From NCBI RefSeq assembly GCF_024198175.1, contig NZ_JAJVKV010000001.1:1550001-1614000 (forward strand): a stretch of 64,000 nucleotides of DNA, in the 5' to 3' direction. Below the pieces are notes generated by a model, which saw only the letters and a program-made list of their open reading frames with translations, had not been told where the DNA came from and made no database searches. Within the stretch, counting starts at the first letter, position 1. The number at the start of each line of letters is the position of its first letter. Shown in pieces: positions 58,763 to 64,000 of this stretch. Both the position numbers and the translations under genes were made by a program. The stretch comes from Pyxidicoccus xibeiensis. GTDB lineage: Bacteria > Myxococcota > Myxococcia > Myxococcales > Myxococcaceae.

Positions 58763-59917
58763 TCAGCGTCCGGACAGCCGCCGCCACGCCCCGGCCAGGG
58801 CCGCCGCCGCCCGGTCCACCTCCGCCTCCGTGGTGTCCGGCCCCAGTGACAGGCGCACCGCGCCCAGGGCCTCGGCCTCGGGGATGCCCATGGCGCGCAG
58901 CACCGGGGAGGCGGACTCGCCGCCCTCGTGACAGGCCGAGCCGGTGGACGCGGCCACCTCCGGCGCCGCCGCCAGCACCGCGCCCCCGCGCACGCCCGGG
59001 AAGCGGACGTTGAGGGTGTTGGGCAGCCGCTCGGTGGGATGGCCGTTCAGCACCAGCCCGGGCACCTCCGCGCGCAGCCGCTCCCACAGCCTGTCCCGCA
59101 GGGCCGCCCGGGCCGCGGTGCCCCGCGACAGCCGCACGCGCGCCAGCTCACACGCGGTGCCCAGCGCCACGGCGTAGGGCACGTTCTCCGTCCCCGGCCG
59201 CAGGCCCCGCTCCTGCCCTCCGCCCAGCACGAAGGGCCGCAGCGGCGTGCCCGGCCGCACGTACAGTGCACCCACGCCCTTGGGCGCCCGGAGCTTGTGG
59301 CCCACCAGGGTGAGGAGGTCCACGCCGAGCGACTCCACGTCCACCGGCACCTTGCCCACCGACTGGGCCGCGTCCGTGTGGACGGTGGCGCCGTGCCGGT
59401 GCGCCAGCGCGGCCACCTCGGCCACCGGCTGCAGCACGCCCGTCTCGTTGTTGGCGTGAATCAGCGTCACCAGCGCGGTGTCCGCGCCCGCCGCGTCCAG
59501 GGCCCGCGCCGCGTCCTCCACGCGCACGCGGCCGTCCGCGTCCACCGGCAGCCACGTCACGCGCCAGCCGCGCCACTCCAGCGTGTCGCACGGCAGCTTG
59601 GTGGCCGGGTGCTCGATGACGGAGGTGAGGACGTGGCGCCGCTCGGCGCGGGCCTCGGTGGTGCCGCGGATGGCCAGGTTGTTGGCCTCGGTGCCACCGG
59701 AGGTGAAGAGGACGTCTCCAGGCCGGGCACCGATGAGTGCCGCCACCTTCGCGCGCGCCGCCTCCAGCGCCTCGCGTGCGCGCCGGCCGTAGGGGTGCCC
59801 GCTGGAGGGATTGCCGAACTCCTCTCGGAGGTACGGCAGCATCGCGTCCACCACCTCCGGGTCGACCGGGGTGGTGGCGTTGTGGTCCAGGTACAGGGGA
59901 CGCTCGGGAGGGCTCAT
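58763..59917 (-). CDS. Cysteine desulfurase, IscS/NifS family
   Basis: A 384-residue PLP enzyme that moves sulfur from cysteine to acceptor proteins. Features are 'YLDHNATTPVDPEVVDAM' (N-terminus), 'HANNETGVLQPV', the PLP lysine in 'LLTLVGHKLRAPKGVGALYV' (usually SGHKxYGPKG, so somewhat divergent), and the mobile Cys in 'AASTGSACHEGGESASPVLRAMG'. There are no isc or suf neighbours, so it may serve tRNA thiolation or another use. It lies upstream of the two permeases on the same strand. Confidence 0.9.
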   Translation of the reverse strand: MSPPERPLYLDHNATTPVDPEVVDAMLPYLREEFGNPSSGHPYGRRAREALEAARAKVAALIGARPGDVLFTSGGTEANNLAIRGTTEARAERRHVLTSVIEHPATKLPCDTLEWRGWRVTWLPVDADGRVRVEDAARALDAAGADTALVTLIHANNETGVLQPVAEVAALAHRHGATVHTDAAQSVGKVPVDVESLGVDLLTLVGHKLRAPKGVGALYVRPGTPLRPFVLGGGQERGLRPGTENVPYAVALGTACELARVRLSRGTAARAALRDRLWERLRAEVPGLVLNGHPTERLPNTLNVRFPGVRGGAVLAAAPEVAASTGSACHEGGESASPVLRAMGIPEAEALGAVRLSLGPDTTEAEVDRAAAALAGAWRRLSGR

Positions 59918-60027
59918 GCGTCCCGCAGGATGACGGAAGGACGGTGTTCCTGTCGCTCTCCCGTGTCGCCCGGGCGCTCACGCGAAGACAAACGCGGCGC
60001 CCGGGCGGAAGACTCCGCGGTGGAGCC

Positions 60028-62151
60028 CTACGGCACCACCGTCACCGAGCTCCCCTCGATGCGGACGTTCAGCTTCGCCTCGTTGGGCAGCGTGGGCTCC
60101 TCGTCGATGATGTCCTGCTCGTCCACGCCGACGCGGAGGGTGTACGTGCCGTCCGTGAGGTCGGTGATGTCAATCCACTGGCAGGGGATGTCGGCGACGT
60201 AGATGTCCGACCAGCCGGCGGAGATGCCCATCTGCTGGCTGTAGAGGAAGTACGGCGCCGCGTCCGAGCACTGGCGGTGGTAGTCCACCAGGTAGAAGCC
60301 CTGCTTGCGGCCCTGGACCACGTCCCTGCCCTCCGCGTCACGCAGCGCGTACCCGGCGAAGTTGGTGAGGTGGTCGTGGCCGTGGCACTCGTCGAAGACG
60401 TAGAGGTCCGGCCGCTGCTCCACGTTGGGTACGGTGGCCGCCGCCTTCCCCAGGTTGACGATGGAGGTGCTGAAGCGCAGCAGGCGGCGCTGGCCGCCTC
60501 CGGCCACGCAGCCCTCGAGCACCTCGCAAGCGTCCGGCGCGAAGAAGCGGTTCTCCACGTACACCGAGCGCGCCAGCACGTCCGCGTCCACCGTGAGGTC
60601 CGGCTTGCCATTGACCGGGTCCAGCTCCAGGCCGCACGCCTTCACCTCCGGCAGGTGCGGAGGCTTCGCGGGCGCGGAGGGCACCGCGCCGCCGCCGAGG
60701 ATGACCACGCGCCCCGCGGGCCCGCCGACGAGCCCCACCGGAGGGGCCATGCCCACCACCAGGTCGGTGTAGCCGTTGCCGTCCATGTCGCCCGGCGCCA
60801 GCACCGAGAAGCGCATGAAGCCCTCGTAGTTGGAGGGGAGGCTGTCGCCGCGCGGCCAGGACCAGACGGGCTTCAGCTCGGCGGAGACGCCCTGCGCCGG
60901 GGAGAAGAAGTACAGCCGGCCATCCGAGCCCACCACGAAGTCATGCGCCTTGCCGTCTCCGTCCATGTCCCCCGTGCCGACGACGGGGTTGCCGAACTGC
61001 GAGAAGACCGGGTCCCCCATCACCGTCCACACGGGCGCGGTGGAGTAGCCTCCCACCGTGGCCGCATCCGACAGGTGCAGGTCCACCGTGCCACCGCCCG
61101 GGCCCACGAAGCGCTCCGGCATCCCGTCGTCGTTCACGTCCGGAAGGAAGCTCATGGACCGGCCCTGCACCACCCACGTGGGGCTCCTCGCGATGAAGCC
61201 ATCACACACCATCGTGCTGTCCGGCTTGCACCCGAGGAACAGGCCGTAGCTCGTCCCATTGATGAGGATGAGGTCCTCGGCGCCGTCGCCGTTGAGGTCG
61301 CCCGCGCGCCGCACGCTGGAGCTGAAGAGGGCGTTCGTGCGGGGCACCAGGGTGAACGGCGCCGTCTCCGCGCCGGGGGTGGCCCGGAACACCGACACCT
61401 GCGTCCCCCTCAGGCTGACCAGGTCGTCCAGGCCGTCTCCATCGACGTCCGACAGCACGGCGTTGTTGTAGACGCCGCCGCCCGGCGACAGGAACAGCGG
61501 CTCGGCGAACACCTGGGACAGGTCCGCGCGCCCCTTGTAGACGAGCGCGCCGTACTGACCGGACACGAGCACGTCCGCGTACGCGTCCCCGTCCACGTCG
61601 CCCGTGGACACCACCATCTGGTTGCCGCTGGTGCGCGTGTTCGTGTTCCGCCAATCCATCACCGTGGAGATACCGCTCTTGATGAAGAACGGGGCCTCAC
61701 CCGCGAAGAGATAGACGCGCCCCGGGTCTCTCGGGAACGTGAGGCACGGCGGCGCGGCGACCACGAGGTCCTTCTGGCCATCGCCGTTCACGTCGCCCAT
61801 GGCCACGGACCGGCCGAAGCAACCGGCGGTGTACGTCGGGTCGTTCTTCACCTCCCACAGGGGCACCTCGGAGAGGACCGGGCCCGCATCTCCGGGGCCG
61901 GCGTCGGGCGGGCCTGCATCGGGCGCACCGGCATCGGGCGCACCGGCATCGGGCTCGCCTGCGTCGGGCTCACCAGCGTCGGGCTCGCCGGCGTCGGGCT
62001 CACCGGCATCCGGCTCGCCGGCATCGGGCTTACCGGCATCCGGCTCGCCCGCATCCACCCCGGCATCCGGGATGGGGTCGGGGCCTCCGGGGCAAGCACA
62101 CAGCAACATCGCCAGCAGGGAAGAAAGCGTGATCTTTCGCAGCAGGTACAT
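60028..62151 (-). CDS. FG-GAP and lysyl-oxidase-like lipoprotein
   Basis: A 707-residue lipoprotein ('LLAMLLCAC'). Residues 28-90 are a PDAGE-type repeat linker. Residues about 95-470 carry FG-GAP/integrin-alpha-like repeats ('GDVNGDGQKDLVVAAP', 'GDVDGDAYADVLVSG', 'SDVDGDGLDDLVSL', 'GDLNGDGAEDLIL', 'GDMDGNGYTDLVVG') with Ca-binding Asp loops. The C-terminal 200 residues resemble lysyl oxidase: 'PDLYVFDECHGHDHLTNFAGYALRD' holds the H-x-H-x-H copper ligands after a Cys, and 'GRKQGFYLVDYHRQC' follows. LOX oxidises lysine side chains and crosslinks proteins. The start at 62151 is chosen for the signal peptide. Confidence 0.85.
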   Translation of the reverse strand: MYLLRKITLSSLLAMLLCACPGGPDPIPDAGVDAGEPDAGKPDAGEPDAGEPDAGEPDAGEPDAGEPDAGAPDAGAPDAGPPDAGPGDAGPVLSEVPLWEVKNDPTYTAGCFGRSVAMGDVNGDGQKDLVVAAPPCLTFPRDPGRVYLFAGEAPFFIKSGISTVMDWRNTNTRTSGNQMVVSTGDVDGDAYADVLVSGQYGALVYKGRADLSQVFAEPLFLSPGGGVYNNAVLSDVDGDGLDDLVSLRGTQVSVFRATPGAETAPFTLVPRTNALFSSSVRRAGDLNGDGAEDLILINGTSYGLFLGCKPDSTMVCDGFIARSPTWVVQGRSMSFLPDVNDDGMPERFVGPGGGTVDLHLSDAATVGGYSTAPVWTVMGDPVFSQFGNPVVGTGDMDGDGKAHDFVVGSDGRLYFFSPAQGVSAELKPVWSWPRGDSLPSNYEGFMRFSVLAPGDMDGNGYTDLVVGMAPPVGLVGGPAGRVVILGGGAVPSAPAKPPHLPEVKACGLELDPVNGKPDLTVDADVLARSVYVENRFFAPDACEVLEGCVAGGGQRRLLRFSTSIVNLGKAAATVPNVEQRPDLYVFDECHGHDHLTNFAGYALRDAEGRDVVQGRKQGFYLVDYHRQCSDAAPYFLYSQQMGISAGWSDIYVADIPCQWIDITDLTDGTYTLRVGVDEQDIIDEEPTLPNEAKLNVRIEGSSVTVVP
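61882..62070. repeat. PDAGE-encoding 15-bp tandem repeat
   Basis: About twelve units of 15 bases, on the minus strand encoding (E/A/P)-PDAG pentapeptides, forming the flexible linker between the lipid anchor and the propeller domain of the gene above. Confidence 0.8.
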
Positions 62152-62625
62152 GCAGTCGTTCCTCGAACAGCGCCCGCGTCCCCCAAAGGACTGAGAACGG
62201 GCTTGAGCCAGCTCCAGACCCGGCCGGTGCCGGAGCGAGGCGGGCGAGGTTACGCTCGCGACTGACATGCAATGCCAGATGCTTGCAGTACGAGGGGAAT
62301 CCCTGAATCGGCACCGGCAGTCGGCTTTTCCCATGCGACTTTTCCGGGGGTGTTCGTCCCGCCACCTCCAGGAAGCGGCCCCGGTCCCCCTGGCCGGCTC
62401 GCGCCTGGAATGAACGTTCCTTCCGCGACTCGCCGGGTCGGACTGGGACTGGAATGAACGTTCCTTCCGCGACGGCCCGCTCGCCGGGTGGGCTGTCACG
62501 GCCGTCGGGGCGTCGGGGCCAGGAGGTCAGGCCCTGTGTACGGTTTCCCCCATGCCGCTGCCCCAGCCGCCGGACATGCACGCTGGCCATCGCGCGGGAG
62601 CGTCCCCAGCTTGCTCGGGCGAGTC
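62152..62625. other. Intergenic region between divergent genes
   Basis: A 474-base gap between the FG-GAP/LOX gene (minus) and the MFS gene (plus). Besides the two dyads, I see no RNA gene or terminator. A GAGCG stretch near the MFS start may act as a weak ribosome binding site. Confidence 0.45.
62407..62473. promoter_or_regulatory. Two direct copies of an 18-bp dyad, possible operator
   Basis: GGAATGAACGTTCCTTCC occurs at 62407-62424 and 62451-62468 (44 bases apart), each followed by GCGAC. It is an almost perfect inverted repeat centred on GAACGTTC. It lies between the divergent LOX-like lipoprotein and the MFS exporter, about 160-220 bases upstream of the latter, a suitable place for a repressor such as TetR or MarR. 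A related hairpin is at 47351, so a dispersed repeat is the alternative. Confidence 0.5.
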
Positions 62626-64000
62626 ATGACCGCCTCCACGTCTCCAGCCTCCGCCGATGTGCTGCCCGCCGCGTTCCCGGCGTTCACCAAGGCCCAGAAG
62701 GTCTTCACCATGCTGGGGGCCCTGCTGGGGGTGCTGCTGGCGGCGTTGGATCAGACGATTGTCGCGACGGCGGGCCCGGCCATCCAGGCGGACCTGCACA
62801 TCCCCGCCTCGCTCTATCCGTGGCTCACCACGTCGTACCTCGTGGCGTCCACGATGATGGTGCCGGTGTGGGGCAAGCTCTCGGACCTGGCAGGCAGGCG
62901 GGCGGTGCTGGCCGCGGGCATCCTCGTCTTCCTCGCGGGCAGCTTCCTGTGCGGAGTGGCGACGAGCACGCTGGCGCTCATCGTCTTCCGCGCGGTGCAG
63001 GGCCTGGGCAGCGCGGCGCTCTTCACCGCGGCACTGGCGGTCGTGGCGGACCTCTTCGAGCCTCGCGAGCGGGGCAAGTACCAGGGCCTCTTCGGCGCGG
63101 TGTTCGGCCTGTCCAGCGTGGTGGGCCCGCTGGCCGGCGGCTTCATCACCGACCACCTGGGCTGGCACTGGGTGTTCTTCATCAACCTGCCGGTGGGCGC
63201 GGTGGCGCTGGCGCTCGTGTTGCTGCGCATGCCGAAGCTGAGGCCCCATGGAGGCCGGGGACGGTTGGACCTGCCCGGCGCGGGTGCCCTGGCGCTGGCG
63301 GTGGTGCCGCTGCTGCTGGCGCTCAGCCTGGGGCAGAACGGCGAGGGAGCCTGGGCATGGAGTTCGTGGCGCATCCTGGGCCTGTTCGCGTTGGCCGGGG
63401 TGGCCACGGTGCTGTTCATCCGCCTGGAAGCGCGCGCCCACGAGCCGCTGCTCGACCTGCGGCTGTTCCGCCTGCGCGCCTTCAGCGCGGGGAACGCGGC
63501 GGTGTTCGTGATTGGCGCGGTGTTCCTGTCGGGCGTCGTCTTCCTGCCGCTCTTCATGGTGAACGTGGTGGGGCTGTCGGCGACGCGCTCGGGACTGACC
63601 ATCATGCCGCTGACGCTGGGCGTGGTGGCCGGCAACGTGCTGAGCGGGCAGCTGGTGTCGAAGCTGGGGCGCTTCAAGGCGCTGATGCTGGGCTCGCTCG
63701 TGCTGCTGATGGTGGGCTTCACCGTGATGGGCTTCACGCTGACCCCGGACTCCACGCAGGCCGAGGTGACGGCGAAGATGGTGCTGGTGGGGCTGGGCCT
63801 GGGGCCGTCGATTCCGCTCTACACGCTGGCCATCCAGAACTCGGTGCCGCCGCAGCGCATTGGCGTGGCCACGTCGGCGGCCACCTTCTTCCGGCAGCTC
63901 GGGATGACCATGGGCGTGGCGCTGCTGGGCACGGTGTTCGCGGCGACGCTGTCTCGCGAGCTGGCGACCCGGCTGCCCGCCGCCACGCAGGGCCTGCCTG
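62626..64000 (+). CDS. DHA2-family MFS drug exporter, 3' end outside window
   Basis: 458 residues are visible of a 14-helix proton-driven exporter of the EmrB/QacA type. 'LAALDQTIVATAGPAIQADL' (motif D1), 'PVWGKLSDLAGRRAVLAAG' (motif A) and 'GLFGAVFGLSSVVGPLAGGFITDHLGWHWVFFINLPVG' (motif C) are clear. The ORF runs past the right edge. Such exporters expel drugs or self-made compounds and are often regulated by an adjacent operator, compatible with the upstream dyads. The ATG at 62626 is preferred. Confidence 0.92.
   Translation, partial: MTASTSPASADVLPAAFPAFTKAQKVFTMLGALLGVLLAALDQTIVATAGPAIQADLHIPASLYPWLTTSYLVASTMMVPVWGKLSDLAGRRAVLAAGILVFLAGSFLCGVATSTLALIVFRAVQGLGSAALFTAALAVVADLFEPRERGKYQGLFGAVFGLSSVVGPLAGGFITDHLGWHWVFFINLPVGAVALALVLLRMPKLRPHGGRGRLDLPGAGALALAVVPLLLALSLGQNGEGAWAWSSWRILGLFALAGVATVLFIRLEARAHEPLLDLRLFRLRAFSAGNAAVFVIGAVFLSGVVFLPLFMVNVVGLSATRSGLTIMPLTLGVVAGNVLSGQLVSKLGRFKALMLGSLVLLMVGFTVMGFTLTPDSTQAEVTAKMVLVGLGLGPSIPLYTLAIQNSVPPQRIGVATSAATFFRQLGMTMGVALLGTVFAATLSRELATRLPAATQGLP

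Noticed and set aside
61882..62070. Periodic repeats considered as a CRISPR-like array
   Set aside because: The 15-base units lie within a reading frame and encode PDAG pentapeptides, with no spacers.

Overview
The window is high-GC (about 70%) DNA of a myxobacterium close to Myxococcus, Corallococcus or Pyxidicoccus (Myxococcaceae). The evidence is a retron of the Mx162 type, lipoproteins with MopE-type repeats, a MYXO-CTERM-like tail, PDAG-rich lipoprotein linkers, kelch lipoproteins and strong GC3 codon bias. No rRNA, tRNA, CRISPR array or intact insertion sequence was seen.

Layout. 1-2.7 kb: end of a HEAT-repeat gene overlapping a SWIM zinc-finger gene. 2.78-4.56 kb: a complete retron (msr-msd RNA and reverse transcriptase). 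4.6-15.8 kb: alpha/beta hydrolase, GMC oxidoreductase, a MORN/HEAT-like protein, lnt with a membrane partner, a membrane protein, an SGNH hydrolase and a CLC transporter with an atypical ion filter. 15.8-21 kb: two tandem MopE-like lipoproteins and a TPR/membrane protein. 21.2-27.8 kb: secreted or lipoprotein enzymes (M19-like, CapA-like, beta-lactamase-like, S37-like peptidase). 28-36.6 kb: an interleaved segmental duplication in which a truncated release-factor gene and a kelch lipoprotein each occur twice at nearly the same period (about 4.75 kb), with SUI1-like and RluA-like translation genes beside the second copy. 36.7-40 kb: MYXO-CTERM protein, a sugar-binding-like protein and a PLL/PASTA lectin. 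40.1-44.8 kb: a uracil catabolism (URC) operon of upp, urc4, urc1 and a CoA-acylating semialdehyde dehydrogenase. 45.6-47.3 kb: a TssB/TssC-like sheath fusion. 47.3-49.5 kb: a lower-GC island with a HipA-like kinase overlapping a small partner gene. 49.5-56.1 kb: AraC regulator, PD40 lipoprotein, GNAT, PLD lipoprotein and small lipoproteins. 56.2-62.2 kb: two MacB-type permeases, cysteine desulfurase and an FG-GAP/lysyl-oxidase-like lipoprotein. The right edge cuts a DHA2-type MFS exporter.

The most unusual observation is that both truncated release-factor homologues (27996-28680 and 32782-33466, minus strand) read through an apparent programmed +1 frameshift site. It has the geometry of the prfB site: a Shine-Dalgarno-like GGAGG, three bases, CUU, then an in-frame stop. 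It lies at a different place in the protein from the prfB site. One copy has UGA and the other UAG. In each, the zero frame encodes a release-factor-like segment ([16 protein letters not shown]) and the +1 frame continues into a GGQ domain whose stop-codon-reading tripeptide is replaced by PPN. This looks like a self-sensing translation-termination or ribosome-rescue module. The frameshifting itself is inferred.
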